Shown piece by piece: positions 41,383-51,605 of a stretch of DNA of 64,000 nucleotides (its first letter is position 1; the number at the start of each line of letters is the position of its first letter). The translations under genes were made by a program, and so were the position numbers. Location of the stretch: positions 1 through 64,000 of the forward strand of contig NZ_LYST01000031.1 of assembly GCF_001693755.1 (NCBI RefSeq), read 5' to 3'. The notes beneath the pieces were generated by a model. It had not been told where the DNA came from and did not search any database. It saw only the letters and a program-made list of their open reading frames with translations. This stretch comes from Gilliamella sp. wkB171 (GTDB taxonomy: Bacteria; Pseudomonadota; Gammaproteobacteria; Enterobacterales; Orbaceae).

Positions 41383-42309
41383 ATGAATATTCGTGATTTG
41401 GAATATTTTGTTTCGTTAGCTGAATTTCGTCATTTTCGTAAAGCCGCTGATGCTTGCAATGTGAGTCAACCAACATTAAGTGGACAAATCAGAAAATTGG
41501 AAGATGAACTTGGTGTAATGTTGCTAGAACGTACTAGTCGTAAAGTACTATTTACACAAACAGGTATGATGCTTGTTGAGCAGGCTAAAGAGATCTTACG
41601 CAATATCCAAATCTTAAAAGAGATGGCAAGTCGTCAAGGTGAAGAGATGTCTGGTCCGATGCATATTGGCTTAATACCAACAATTGCACCTTATCTATTA
41701 CCACATGTAATAACGGTATTACACGAATCTTTTCCGCAGCTTGAACTCTATTTACATGAAGCACAAACTGCCAATATAGTTGCTCAACTTGAGAGTGGTA
41801 AGCTCGATTGTGCCATTGTTGCACAGGTTAAAGAAACATCACAATTTATAGAATTACCATTATTTGATGAACCGATGTTTTTAGCGGTTCCGGCTACCGA
41901 CGAATTAGCCAGTAAAAGGACAATTAAACTTTCTAGTTTAAAAGGGCATAAGTTTTTGATGTTAGAAGATGGTCATTGTTTACGTGAACATGCAATGGGA
42001 TATTGTTTTCAAGTCGGCATTGATGAAGATAAACAATTTAAAGCGACAAGTCTTGAAACATTACGCAGTATGATTTCTGCTGGGCGAGGTATTACGTTGT
42101 TTCCTGAATTAGCAGCACCAAATGAACGTATTCGTGATAATATTTGCTACATTCCTTGTACAGATCCTGTTCCAGTGCGAAGCATTGCTCTGATATATCG
42201 TCCGGGATCGCCGTTACGTTCCCGTTATGAAACCATTGCTAAAACAATTCGAGATCACATGCCAAAAGTATTTGCTGAGAAAGAGCGTTTGTTAGAAAAA
42301 GCGAATTAA
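41383..42309 (+). CDS. oxyR: Hydrogen peroxide-responsive LysR regulator OxyR
   Basis: OxyR activates peroxide-defence genes when a disulfide forms. The 308-residue protein has the LysR winged helix-turn-helix (residues 1-60, MNIRDLEYFVSLAEFRHF) and the C-terminal sensor domain. Cys199 and Cys208, in LEDGHCLREHAMGYC, are at the same numbers as the redox pair of E. coli OxyR. ATG 41383 is chosen over TTG 41371 because the latter is part of the GGGGGA ribosome site region. fabR follows within 40 bases; in E. coli sthA lies between them. Confidence 0.96.
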   Translation: MNIRDLEYFVSLAEFRHFRKAADACNVSQPTLSGQIRKLEDELGVMLLERTSRKVLFTQTGMMLVEQAKEILRNIQILKEMASRQGEEMSGPMHIGLIPTIAPYLLPHVITVLHESFPQLELYLHEAQTANIVAQLESGKLDCAIVAQVKETSQFIELPLFDEPMFLAVPATDELASKRTIKLSSLKGHKFLMLEDGHCLREHAMGYCFQVGIDEDKQFKATSLETLRSMISAGRGITLFPELAAPNERIRDNICYIPCTDPVPVRSIALIYRPGSPLRSRYETIAKTIRDHMPKVFAEKERLLEKAN

Positions 42310-42348
42310 TGATTGACTAAGTTAAAATTACCAAAATCGACTGAAATA

Positions 42349-42993
42349 ATGAAAAATGCCAAAACTTCGGGGGTTCGTGCTCAGCAAAAAGAGCGAACTC
42401 GTCGTACATTAATAGAAGCTGCATTTAATCAACTTAATGCTGAGCAAGGTTTTGCTAGTTTAAGTTTGCGTGAAGTTGCACGTGAAGCAGGTATTGCTGC
42501 TACTTCTTTTTATCGGCACTTTCGTGACATGGATGAATTAGGTTTGGCGATGGTTGATGAAAGTGGTTTAACTCTTCGTCAACTTTTGCGACAAGCACGT
42601 AAACGTATTGAAAAGGGCGGAAGTGTGTTACGAACCTCTGTAACAACCTTTATTGAATTCATTGATAAAAATCCTAAAGTTTTTTTATTACTACTGCGTG
42701 AAAAAGCGGGTACATCATCGGCTTTTCGTTCTGCTATTGCTCGAGAAATTCAACATTTTATTGTCGAATTGGTTGATTATTTGGATAATGCTAATGACAT
42801 GCCTCATCAATATAACGAAGCTCAAGCGGAAGCAATGGTTACCATTGCTTTTAATGCAGGAGCCGAGGCTTTAGATTTTGACCTAATACAACGCCAAAAA
42901 TTAATCGAAGATCTTATATTCCAACTTCGTATGGTTTCGCGCGGTGCCTATTACCTTTATCACAAAGAGTTAATTAAGCAAGAAAATCACTGA
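42349..42993 (+). CDS. fabR: TetR-family regulator of unsaturated fatty acid synthesis FabR
   Basis: FabR represses fabB and fabA-type genes according to the saturation of the acyl pool. The 214-residue protein has the TetR helix-turn-helix ([24 protein letters not shown]) and a C-terminal ligand domain very similar to enteric FabR ([25 protein letters not shown]). The frame opens at TTG 42313, but ATG 42349 gives an N-terminus just before the conserved [13 protein letters not shown] and is preferred; neither has a good ribosome site, suggesting coupling to oxyR. Confidence 0.92.
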   Translation: MKNAKTSGVRAQQKERTRRTLIEAAFNQLNAEQGFASLSLREVAREAGIAATSFYRHFRDMDELGLAMVDESGLTLRQLLRQARKRIEKGGSVLRTSVTTFIEFIDKNPKVFLLLLREKAGTSSAFRSAIAREIQHFIVELVDYLDNANDMPHQYNEAQAEAMVTIAFNAGAEALDFDLIQRQKLIEDLIFQLRMVSRGAYYLYHKELIKQENH

Positions 42994-43184
42994 TTTTAAA
43001 TTTTTATACTGACATGTAGAGTGAATTTACTGTTTTTAATAAACTAACGTGTCATATTATTTGTTAAATACCTAATTTGATAAATTCAAATATTGATTAA
43101 CAAATTGTATTATTTATTCTATTGTTAAGTCTTCATATTCATTCCAATTGCAAATAGGCAATTTTTTTAATAGGGATAAATTGA

Positions 43185-44213
43185 ATGACTAAATTCTACA
43201 TTGGCTTAATTTTTTATTTTATCTTTACCCTTAGCAATTATGCATATTCAGATGTAGGGTTTAAGCAAATCTATTACGATAAACAAAGTAGCCGACCGTT
43301 GAATATAGCAATATGGTATAAAGCGAATAATCAACAAGATAGCGTAATGGTTGGCGATAATGCTATTTTTTATGGTTATAAAGTTCTATTCAATGCAACC
43401 CCTGTTTTAGATTATCATAAGCATCCCTTAATTGTTCTCTCGCATGGTTATGGCGGCAGCCAGCAAAATTTAAGTTGGCTTGCCTATGAACTGGCCGAAA
43501 AGGGGTATATTGTCGCTGCACCAAATCATCCAGGGACTACACTGTTTAATAGAGATATTCATCAATCTTCTAAATTATGGTTACGCCCACAAGATTTGAG
43601 TAGAACAATTGATTATTTGAAAGAAGATGAGACTTTAGCAAACTCGATTGATATGAATAATATATCAGCGATTGGGCATTCCCTTGGTGGTTGGACGGTA
43701 ATTGCACTTGCTGGAGCAAAATTTGATACAGAGCTTTTTAAGCAAGACTGTACAATTCATTCCCATTTGAAAGCTTGTCAATTAGTGACTGAACTCGGCC
43801 TTGATAATCCAAAATTAAATCAAAGTTTATTCGATCCAAGAATAAAATCATTTATCTCTTTAGATGCAGGAGTAGCCAGAGGTTTTACTTCGGAAAGTTT
43901 AAAAGATATTAGCATCCCTTCTTTAATTATTGGTGCAGGAATTGATGTAGGTGATATGGATGCAGAGCTTGAATCAGGCTATTTAGTGCAGTTCCTGCCA
44001 AAATCACTATCTACTTATACGGTGATACCAGATGCGATGCATTTTAGTTTTATACAAGTTTGTAAACCACAGGCAATAGAAATATTAGAGCAAGAAGCTC
44101 AAGGCGAAGGTATTATTTGTAAGGATGGTGGGGAACGAACTCGAGCCGAGATTCATCGTGAAATAATTAAACAAATTACTACTTTTTTAGCTCAAATAAA
44201 TTTAACCCCTTAG
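43185..44213 (+). CDS. Exported alpha/beta hydrolase, dienelactone/PAF-acetylhydrolase-like
   Basis: A 342-residue protein with a likely signal peptide (about 1-22) and an alpha/beta hydrolase fold. The oxyanion region is LIVLSHGYGG (about 80), the nucleophile elbow is AIGHSLGGW (Ser about 165), an acidic residue lies in the GIDVGDMDAE region and the catalytic His is probably in AMHFSF near residue 286. The set resembles the bacterial family of dienelactone hydrolase / platelet-activating-factor acetylhydrolase-like lipases; the substrate is unknown. The AGGGAT ribosome site is good. It stands alone between fabR and the convergent pntAB operon. Confidence 0.75.
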   Translation: MTKFYIGLIFYFIFTLSNYAYSDVGFKQIYYDKQSSRPLNIAIWYKANNQQDSVMVGDNAIFYGYKVLFNATPVLDYHKHPLIVLSHGYGGSQQNLSWLAYELAEKGYIVAAPNHPGTTLFNRDIHQSSKLWLRPQDLSRTIDYLKEDETLANSIDMNNISAIGHSLGGWTVIALAGAKFDTELFKQDCTIHSHLKACQLVTELGLDNPKLNQSLFDPRIKSFISLDAGVARGFTSESLKDISIPSLIIGAGIDVGDMDAELESGYLVQFLPKSLSTYTVIPDAMHFSFIQVCKPQAIEILEQEAQGEGIICKDGGERTRAEIHREIIKQITTFLAQINLTP

Positions 44214-44220
44214 CTCTTAT

Positions 44221-44255
44221 AAAATTACTGCGGCTAGGCCGCAGTAATATTTTGT
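44221..44255. terminator. Bidirectional terminator between hydrolase gene and pntB
   Basis: A perfect 11-bp GC-rich stem with a 3-base loop (44224-44234 with 44238-44248) has T-rich tracts on both strands, between two convergent stops. Confidence 0.9.
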
Positions 44256-44278
44256 ATTCTCTATAAGACTAATTATCA

Positions 44279-45673
44279 TTAAAGATTTTGTAACACTTTT
44301 TCAACACTATCTTTGGCATCACCAAATAGCATATAACTATTTTCTTTGAAGAATAGTGGATTTTGAACGCCGGCATAACCGGTATTCATTGAACGTTTAG
44401 AAATGATAACCGTTTTAGCTTTCCAAACTTCAAGAACTGGCATACCTGCGATAGGGCTATTTGGATCTTCTTCCGCCGCTGGGTTAACCGTATCATTTGC
44501 ACCAATGACCCATACAACATCCGTATCAGGGAAGTCGTCATTGATTTCGTCCATTTCAAGCACGATATCGTAAGGTACTTTAGCTTCAGCTAATAATACA
44601 TTCATATGTCCCGGTAAACGCCCTGCTACAGGGTGAATACCAAATCTTACCTCAATACCCATAGCTCGTAGTTTTTCAGTAATGTTACTGACTGCACCTT
44701 GTGCTTGTGCAACCGCCATACCATAACCTGGAACAATAATAACTGAGCGTGCTTCTTTTAAAGTTTGTGCAACTTCAGCAGGTTGAATTTCACGGTATTC
44801 ACCTTGTTCTTCTTCTGAAGAGCTTGATGAACTGCCATCACTACCAAAACCACCGGCAATTACGCTAATAAATGAGCGATTCATTGCTTTACACATAATG
44901 TAAGAAAGAATTGCGCCTGAAGAACCAACTAAAGCACCAGTTACAATGAGTAAATCATTACCTAACATAAATCCTGCCGCAGCGGCCGCCCATCCAGAAT
45001 AGGAGTTAAGCATTGAAATAACAACTGGCATGTCTGCGCCACCAATTGATGCAACAAGATGGAAACCAAAGACTAATGCTATAAGTGTCATAATGAGTAA
45101 ACAAAATAGCGCGCCAGCTCCTGTTTGCAGATTGACAAATGTAAACATAAGTATTACAGATACTACAATAGCAGCAAGGTTCCAATAGTGTTTATTTGGA
45201 ATAGATAATGGTTTTGAACTAATACGACCATTTAGTTTGCCAAAAGCGACAATCGAACCAGAGAATGTAACCGCACCAATAAAAACACCAACAAATATTT
45301 CGACCAAATGAACGGTAATTTCACTCGATGAGAAGGTAAAAATATGTGAGTCTAAAAAGCTATTAAAACCAACTAGTACCGCAGCCATACCAACAAAACT
45401 ATGAAGTAGTGCAACAAGTTCTGGCATTTGTGTCATTTCTACTTTTTTGGCTAAATATAAACCAATAGCCGCGCCAATAATCATCGCAATGATGACCCAA
45501 TGTAATCCACCATTGATGCTAGCAATCGCGGCAACAAGTGCAATTGCCATACCGATCATGCCATAGATATTACCCGATTTAGCTGATTCTTGATTGGAAA
45601 GACCACGTAGACTGAATATAAACAGTAAGGCAGCAATTACATAAGCTGCTTGAATAATTCCATTACTTAACAT
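44279..45673 (-). CDS. pntB: NAD(P) transhydrogenase subunit beta
   Basis: PntB with PntA forms the proton-translocating transhydrogenase that makes NADPH from NADH at the expense of the proton gradient. The 464-residue protein has about nine membrane helices (residues 1-260) and the C-terminal cytoplasmic dIII domain that binds NADP(H), with [15 protein letters not shown] and the [21 protein letters not shown] block. A Ser/Glu-rich hinge (about 280-292) links the parts. AAGGAGAG precedes the ATG, and pntA ends 15 bases upstream, so they form one operon. Confidence 0.96.
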   Translation of the reverse strand: MLSNGIIQAAYVIAALLFIFSLRGLSNQESAKSGNIYGMIGMAIALVAAIASINGGLHWVIIAMIIGAAIGLYLAKKVEMTQMPELVALLHSFVGMAAVLVGFNSFLDSHIFTFSSSEITVHLVEIFVGVFIGAVTFSGSIVAFGKLNGRISSKPLSIPNKHYWNLAAIVVSVILMFTFVNLQTGAGALFCLLIMTLIALVFGFHLVASIGGADMPVVISMLNSYSGWAAAAAGFMLGNDLLIVTGALVGSSGAILSYIMCKAMNRSFISVIAGGFGSDGSSSSSSEEEQGEYREIQPAEVAQTLKEARSVIIVPGYGMAVAQAQGAVSNITEKLRAMGIEVRFGIHPVAGRLPGHMNVLLAEAKVPYDIVLEMDEINDDFPDTDVVWVIGANDTVNPAAEEDPNSPIAGMPVLEVWKAKTVIISKRSMNTGYAGVQNPLFFKENSYMLFGDAKDSVEKVLQNL

Positions 45674-45688
45674 TATTGATACTCTCCT

Positions 45689-47221
45689 TTATTTGCCACG
45701 TTGGAACATTTTTAGCATTCTTTGGGTAACAAAGAATCCACCAAAAATATTGATACTAGCAATTAAAATAGCAACAAAGGCAATTGCCGTAGTTAAGCCA
45801 TTATCATCACCGACTTGTAATATTGCACCAACTAAAATGATACCTGAAATCGCATTAGTTACTGACATGAGCGGTGTATGTAAAGAATGAGTTACATTCC
45901 ATACTACGTAATAACCAACTACACATGATAGAGCAAATACGGTAAAGTGACCTAAAAAGCTTTCAGGAACAGAATTAGCCAACCAGAAGAAAGCAATGAT
46001 TATTAACGCTAAAATGCCATACTTTTTGCGTGGATCCATTGGTTTAGGTTCTGGTTTAGCAACCGGCGCTGCAACTTTTTTCTGCGGCTGTGCTGATACT
46101 TGAATTGGTGGTGCAGGCCATGTTATTTCTTTATCTTTAACTACCGTTACGCCACGAATAACCACATCGTCAAAATTAATGTCGATGTTGCCATCTTTTT
46201 CTTTGGCAAGTAGTTTTAATAAGTTAACAATGTTAGTTCCATATAATTGTGATGCTTGAGCTGGCATGCGATTTGCCAAATCAGTATAGCCAACAATTTT
46301 TACATTGTTATCTGTTTCATAAACTTCACCTGGCTTAGTTAATTCACAGTTACCACCGGTTAAAGCCGCTAAATCAACAATAACGCTACCTGGTTTCATT
46401 GATTCAACCATCTCTTTCGAAATCAGTTTTGGTGCTGGTTTACCTGGAATTAATGCTGTAGTAATGATGATATCAACATCTTTAGCTTGTTCTGCAAATA
46501 ATGCCATTTCAGCTTCAATAAAGGCAGCAGACATTTGTTTTGCATAACCATCTCCAGAGCCGGCTTCTTCTTCAAAGTCTAACTCTAAAAAGTCAGCGCC
46601 CATACTATTAATTTGTTCAGCAACTTCAGGGCGAGTATCAAAAGCTCGAACAATTGCACCAAGGCTAACAGCAGCGCCAATTGCTGCAAGACCAGCAACA
46701 CCTGCACCAATGACTAATACTTTTGCCGGTGGCACTTTACCTGCGGCAGTGACTTGACCTGTAAAGAATCGGCCAAACTGATTGGCAGCTTCAATCACAG
46801 AACGATAGCCAGCAATATTTGACATAGAACTTAGTGCATCTAACGATTGAGCACGAGAAATACGTGGTACACAATCCATAGCCATGACTGTAATATTTTT
46901 GGCTGCTAATTTTTCTAGTAGTTCTTTATGTTGAGCTGGATAAATATAACTGATAAGGGTTAAACCCTCTTTCATTAATGCGATTTCATCATCTGTTGGT
47001 GCATGAAATTTTAAAATCAAGTCATTTTGCCAAATGTCATGTGTGTTTTGAATTGTTGCTCCAGCATCAATAAATGCTTGATCTTCAAAGTGAGCAGCAT
47101 GCCCTGCACCCTGTTCTACAGAGACTGTAAATCCAAGTTTTAACAGTTGTCCAACTGTTTGTGGAGTTGCTGCAACTCTAGCTTCATTGGCTAACCGCTC
47201 TTTTGGTATACCGATATGCAT
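45689..47221 (-). CDS. pntA: NAD(P) transhydrogenase subunit alpha
   Basis: PntA carries the NAD(H)-binding dI domain (residues about 1-380) with the dinucleotide motif [15 protein letters not shown] near residue 170 and [14 protein letters not shown] Pro/Lys linker (about 375-400) and four membrane helices follow (about 405-505). The 510-residue length equals the E. coli subunit. The start [20 protein letters not shown] matches the family. AAGGA precedes the ATG. An extended -10-like TG, one base, TAAAAT lies about 50 bases upstream on the - strand (47271-47263) and may be the promoter. Confidence 0.96.
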   Translation of the reverse strand: MHIGIPKERLANEARVAATPQTVGQLLKLGFTVSVEQGAGHAAHFEDQAFIDAGATIQNTHDIWQNDLILKFHAPTDDEIALMKEGLTLISYIYPAQHKELLEKLAAKNITVMAMDCVPRISRAQSLDALSSMSNIAGYRSVIEAANQFGRFFTGQVTAAGKVPPAKVLVIGAGVAGLAAIGAAVSLGAIVRAFDTRPEVAEQINSMGADFLELDFEEEAGSGDGYAKQMSAAFIEAEMALFAEQAKDVDIIITTALIPGKPAPKLISKEMVESMKPGSVIVDLAALTGGNCELTKPGEVYETDNNVKIVGYTDLANRMPAQASQLYGTNIVNLLKLLAKEKDGNIDINFDDVVIRGVTVVKDKEITWPAPPIQVSAQPQKKVAAPVAKPEPKPMDPRKKYGILALIIIAFFWLANSVPESFLGHFTVFALSCVVGYYVVWNVTHSLHTPLMSVTNAISGIILVGAILQVGDDNGLTTAIAFVAILIASINIFGGFFVTQRMLKMFQRGK

Positions 47222-47969
47222 TTCGTTACATCCTTATGTTTAGTGTTTATTAATGATTTTCGATTTTAGCATAAATTAGCGGCAGTGCGAGTAAGGAATT
47301 TATTTTTTATCTACCAAGTCACATTATTATCATAACTAATAAGTAGCTTGTCGATTCTTTCTTAAATGGCGCAATAATCAATTTATTATTTGCCAAGTTG
47401 TGTTTGTTAAATATTGATTTCATTAATTATTTAAGTTTTGTTTTTATTTTCTAAATTATGATGTTTATCACTCTTTTTATCATCTAGCTCCGTTATACTG
47501 ATCAAATAATACTCAAAGAATAAGTCTATTTTTTCGAAAAAATATAAGGTTATTCTGGGATATTTAGATGAACATAAATCTAAAAAAATTTATTTTATTT
47601 CAACTGGTTGTAATGAGCTAAAAATAGCAAAGATAAAATGCTAAAAGCAAAAAGAAAGTTATAGAGAAATATCGGTATTTTGTGTTATGTGAATTGTGAA
47701 TATTGTTATCGCTACACAACTAACTAGAGTGAATATATAAAAGTATAAGTAAAAAAGTATTAATAATTTAGTCAAAACTTAATTGGATTTGATAACTTGA
47801 TGTAACGAGAACTATTTAGTTAGCGTCCTGATTATTTGCTATCAAGTATGAATTTTTTTGCTTTATCTCATTACGGTAATAAAGCGACCAAAGATACTTT
47901 AATTAACTTTGGTAAAGATAATAATCAAATTAAGTGGTTTATTTAATCAAGGATTGATAAAAAATTGTA
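47222..47969. other. Long AT-rich non-coding interval with ribokinase debris at its right end
   Basis: About 750 bases without an intact gene. The left end should hold the pntA promoter. Near the right end, about 47900-47985, short + strand blocks in two frames (NFGKDNNQIK, then LFNQGLIKNCNV) resemble the segment of ribokinase around its GDDxFG motif, broken by a frameshift. These would be the upstream part of the decayed ribokinase that follows. Nothing else was recognised. Confidence 0.45.
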
Positions 47970-48506
47970 ATGTTAGAAACGAACTTAAAAAAATCTGATA
48001 TCTTATTAGCGCAACTTGCAAAATCTAGTGATGCTGTTTTTAATGTAATAAAATTAGCTAAAGCTTTAGGCATTGAAGTCATTGTTAATCCTATTGCTTA
48101 TTTTAACAAGATGATACAACTATTACTTTATATTAATAAAATTACATCTAATAAAATTCAAACAAGTTTAATGTTTGGCATTAACGTAAATAGTTTTGAT
48201 ACGATCAAACTAATTGTTAGTAAAATTCATTCCTTTGATATTCAAACCATTATCACCCTATTCAATAGTAATGGTCCTCTCGCTTTTTATGTTAAAAATT
48301 ATAGATATATTCAAATTTCTGGATTTGCCTTATTTAGCATGTTCGAAATGGTCAACAATTTTATTTACGCTTTAAGTTTATCACAAGCTGACGGAAAGTT
48401 TTTTTACCCGATAGCCGATGGTGCTGTTGCATTTTTAGTGGTTGAACGTGAAGGAACATCAACTATGTCATCTTGTCAAAATGTACTTGATAGAATGGCG
48501 AATTAA
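47970..48506 (+). pseudogene. Decayed ribokinase (PfkB family)
   Basis: The frame encodes 178 residues, about half of a ribokinase (about 305), and is probably a remnant. Stretches still align by eye: KKSDILLAQL...IKLAKALGIEVIVNP, ITSNKIQTSLMFGI (for ITPNETEAxLLxGI), IQTIITLFNSNGPLAFY, ALSLSQADGKFFY and EREGTSTMSS. The catalytic TTGAGDTF segment has become FEMVNNFIY, losing the anion hole and the base Asp, and the substrate-binding N-terminal half is missing or in pieces upstream. Its place before a nucleoside hydrolase and an MFS gene matches a nucleoside-utilisation set in which ribokinase would phosphorylate the released ribose. That it is non-functional is inferred from the lost motif. 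Confidence 0.75.
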
Positions 48507-48530
48507 AAATTTACTAGAGGAAAACGCTTA

Positions 48531-49487
48531 ATGACAAATCAACCTAAAAAAATCATTCTTGATTGTGATCCAGGTCATGATGACGCTATTGCCATTTTAT
48601 TGGCGCATGGTAATCCTAATATTGAATTATTAGCGGTAACAACTGTAGTTGGGAATCAAACATTAGAAAAAGTGACCCGTAATGCTTTATCAGTTGCCCG
48701 TATTGCTAACATAACTAATATTCCTTTTGCCGCTGGTGCTGTTCGACCACTAGTGAGGAATGTTGAAATTGCACCAGATATTCATGGTGATTCAGGTTTG
48801 GATGGTCCTGTATTACCCGAACCCGCTATTCAATTGGATTCTAGGCATGCTATTGATTTAATTATCGATACAATTATGTCTCATCCACCCAAAACTATTA
48901 CCTTGGTCCCAACTGGTGGCTTAACCAATATTGCGATGGCTGCACGCAAAGAACCCAAAATTGTCGAAAGAGTCAAAGAAGTAGTTTTAATGGGCGGTGG
49001 TTATCATGTAGGTAACTGGAGTGCAGTGGCTGAATTTAATATAAAAATCGATCCAGAAGCCGCCCATATAGTATTTAATGAAAAATGGCCTGTGACTATG
49101 GTGGGATTAGATTTAACTCATCAAGCTCTCGCAACGCCTGAAGTAATTGAAAAAATCTCAGCAATCAAAACAAAACCAGCAACATTTGTACTTGAAATGC
49201 TTGAATTCTTTGGAAAAATGTATAAGCAAGCACAAGGTTTTACTTATCCACCAGTACATGACCCTTGTGCTGTAGCTTATGTTATTAATCCGGATTTAAT
49301 TAAAACTCGACGAGTTCCTGTTGATATAGAGCTTACAGGAACATTAACTTTAGGTATGACCGTTGCTGATTTTCGTTTTCCAGTCGATGAAACTTGCCAT
49401 ACACAAGTGGCAACAAAACTTGATCATGCAGGTTTTTGGGATTTAATCGTTGATGCATTAAAGCGAATTGGTGAGGTAAATGTATGA
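48531..49487 (+). CDS. Nucleoside hydrolase, probably uridine-preferring
   Basis: The enzyme hydrolyses ribonucleosides to ribose and a base. The 318-residue protein has the calcium/ribose motif DCDPGHDDAIAILLA at residues 10-24, VTTVVGNQT, DIHGDSGLDGP, the VVLMGGGYHVGNW block and the late His-Asp of PPVHDPCAVAY. These are typical of the IunH/RihA family. Several blocks (EFNIKIDPEAAHIVF, VGLDLTHQALATPE) strongly recall the uridine hydrolases of actinobacterial uridine operons, which I know from memory only. AGAGGAAA precedes the ATG. It follows the dead ribokinase and overlaps the MFS gene by 4 bases. Confidence 0.9.
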   Translation: MTNQPKKIILDCDPGHDDAIAILLAHGNPNIELLAVTTVVGNQTLEKVTRNALSVARIANITNIPFAAGAVRPLVRNVEIAPDIHGDSGLDGPVLPEPAIQLDSRHAIDLIIDTIMSHPPKTITLVPTGGLTNIAMAARKEPKIVERVKEVVLMGGGYHVGNWSAVAEFNIKIDPEAAHIVFNEKWPVTMVGLDLTHQALATPEVIEKISAIKTKPATFVLEMLEFFGKMYKQAQGFTYPPVHDPCAVAYVINPDLIKTRRVPVDIELTGTLTLGMTVADFRFPVDETCHTQVATKLDHAGFWDLIVDALKRIGEVNV

Positions 49488-50878
49488 TTGCACAAAGCAA
49501 CGATAAAAAAAGTATTTTAACATTAATGATTGCGTTACTTGCAGCTTGTGTTGCTTTTCAGCTCAATGCAAGTATGTTAAGCCCTGTATTAGTGACTATA
49601 GCCAAAGAATTAGGCACCAATGATGCAGCTGTTGGATTTTCACAAACTGCTTTTTTTACTGCGGCAGCGCTGTTTTCACTTTTTCTTCCGCGCTTGAGCG
49701 ATATCAAAGGTCGTAAAAAAGTATTAACGGTTATGTTATTGATTATGACAATAGGAACAATATTAGCTGCTGTTGCACCTAATATTGAAGTTTTATATGC
49801 AGCGCGCATTATTCAAGGCGTATCTGGTCCTGTTGTTCCACTTTGCTTACTTATGCTTAGTTACGAAGTAAAAGATGTCAAACAATATGGCATGTTAATG
49901 GGTATTATCACCGCAGTGAATGGTGGTATTGCTGGTGTCGATGCGATAGCAGGTGGCTTACTTGCTACTTATTGGGGCTTTCGTTCTGTATTTTGGGTAA
50001 TTGCAGTGGTAGCAGCTATCTCAACTTATCTAGTCTTTCGTTTTGCTCCTGAATCTAAGCCTTCAGCAGGAACTAAAATGGATTGGTTAGGGGTTATATT
50101 AATAGTCTTAACGCTTGCTGCATTATTATTGGCACTGAATGAAGCAGGTAATTTGGCTAATGCAAATTGGTTGATTGTTACTGGCTTAACCGTATTTGCC
50201 ATTGTTTGTTTTATTGTATTTTGGAATGTCGAAAAACGAAATAAACAACCTTTGGTGACAACAACTCATCTGAAAAAACGTGCTACTTGGGCTTTATTGT
50301 TAACAACCACCTTAACTATGACAGGTATTTTTGCCATAGTGAATGGTTTAGTTATGTCACTTGCACAAAATCACGATATAGGATTTGGCTTAAATCCTGA
50401 TTGGGCGTCATTAATTTTGCTGACACCTTATGCTTTAATTGGCTGGTTTGTCGGACCATTTTCTGGTCGCTTAGCACCAACGATTGGATATAACAATGTC
50501 CTCAAATTGGGTTTGATTGGTTGTATTGTTGGTATCTTAGTGATCTTATTTTATGGTGTGCATTCCTTACCTATCTTATCAATCGGTGTAATTGCACTAG
50601 GCGTCTTTTACGCAGGAATGGCCAATATTATCTTAAATGGTTTAGGTGTTGTCTTATCACCTGCCGATAATCAAGGATTTTTACCTGGAATGAATGCCGG
50701 TGCGTTTAACTTAGGTGCAGGATTAAGTTTTGCGTTATTACCCGCAGTTCAAATGATAAATGGTAATACGATGACGGGGTATTTTAATGGTATTTTAGTA
50801 GGATTAGTGATTACTATTTTAGCGTTATTTAGTAGTTTCTTAATTCCTCGACCAATCAATGCAGAAGTAACGCATTAA
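49484..50878 (+). CDS. MFS transporter, probable nucleoside uptake
   Basis: A 464-residue major facilitator with about 14 hydrophobic segments, the count of the DHA2-like branch. The cytoplasmic loop after helix 2 has LSDIKGRKKVLTV (motif A), and helix 4 has AARIIQGVSGPVVP. The ATG overlaps the hydrolase stop (ATGA), so the two are translated together; a GAGG site lies upstream. Linkage to a nucleoside hydrolase and a ribokinase remnant suggests that it imports uridine or another nucleoside, but the family also holds drug exporters and the sequence alone does not decide. Confidence 0.85.
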   Translation: MIAQSNDKKSILTLMIALLAACVAFQLNASMLSPVLVTIAKELGTNDAAVGFSQTAFFTAAALFSLFLPRLSDIKGRKKVLTVMLLIMTIGTILAAVAPNIEVLYAARIIQGVSGPVVPLCLLMLSYEVKDVKQYGMLMGIITAVNGGIAGVDAIAGGLLATYWGFRSVFWVIAVVAAISTYLVFRFAPESKPSAGTKMDWLGVILIVLTLAALLLALNEAGNLANANWLIVTGLTVFAIVCFIVFWNVEKRNKQPLVTTTHLKKRATWALLLTTTLTMTGIFAIVNGLVMSLAQNHDIGFGLNPDWASLILLTPYALIGWFVGPFSGRLAPTIGYNNVLKLGLIGCIVGILVILFYGVHSLPILSIGVIALGVFYAGMANIILNGLGVVLSPADNQGFLPGMNAGAFNLGAGLSFALLPAVQMINGNTMTGYFNGILVGLVITILALFSSFLIPRPINAEVTH

Positions 50879-50881
50879 TTA

Positions 50882-50908
50882 AAAAACGGGATAACCCATC
50901 CCGTTTTT
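50882..50908 (+). terminator. Rho-independent terminator after the MFS gene
   Basis: A perfect 11-bp stem (50882-50892 with 50898-50908) with loop AACCC ends in five T residues, 4 bases after the stop codon. Confidence 0.92.
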
Positions 50909-51443
50909 ACTCTTTCAAAAATACCACAATCAAATTCAACTTTATTAGCCTTGTTCTGTGCATAAGTGTAGGCACTAAGCTGTTAAAAATTTGTCTTGCG
51001 TGGCTAAATATTTTTTCAAATTGAAAACTAGTTACAGCAACAATGATATTTAACACTCAATTAAATAGCGCGATTATGACTTGTTCTTTATCATTTGATT
51101 ATTTGCTTTATCTACATTATTCACAATATCAATAATAGTAAGCATGTTGTTGATTAGATTATTCTCTTTTAAAACTATAATAAAAAAGCATCGGTAGATT
51201 TTAATTTTGGGGAATGGATAGTTCAGCTATTGGTCATGCTATATCTTAGGCGATTTTAGAGTTATTTATTGACACGTGGTAAACAACAGGCTTACCTTGC
51301 GTGTCCTTAATTCAATATCCACAATTAAACCTAACTGCTACAACAAGCAGCTGTATTATCAACGCGCCAATTATCACAAAATTAACGTGCAGGCATTACA
51401 TGATCAACAATCCTAACTAATCATGATAGTAATGACTGAACTG
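50909..51443. other. Non-coding interval, possibly gene debris
   Basis: About 530 bases with no open frame of useful length in any frame and no recognisable RNA. The part from about 51240 to 51440 has a less A/T-skewed composition than true spacers here and reads as short peptides broken by many stops, which suggests an old decayed gene. I could not identify it. Confidence 0.35.
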
Positions 51444-51605
51444 TCAGAGACTATTTAGTTTATCACCACTATCCAAATGGCTTTCACTTAAAACTCCCTG
51501 GTGTTGAACAACACGGTGCGTTGTATCGATTTCGTTTGCAGAAACGGCTTTTGATACAACATATGCAATAAATCCAGCTAACAGTATGTATAATAGACTT
51601 TTCAT
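51444..51605 (-). CDS. Small exported or membrane-anchored protein, unknown
   Basis: A 53-codon frame on the - strand beginning MKSLLYILLAGFIAYVVSKA. It has an excellent AAGGGAG ribosome site 8 bases before the ATG and a promoter-like TTGACT at 51661-51656 upstream. Residues 4-18 are hydrophobic, followed by VSA-NEID, so it could be a signal peptide with cleavage near residue 23 or a membrane anchor; the remaining 30 residues are polar and His/Ser-rich. No family was recognised. It is divergent from mukF and ends in the debris region. The good ribosome site is the main support. Confidence 0.55.
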   Translation of the reverse strand: MKSLLYILLAGFIAYVVSKAVSANEIDTTHRVVQHQGVLSESHLDSGDKLNSL

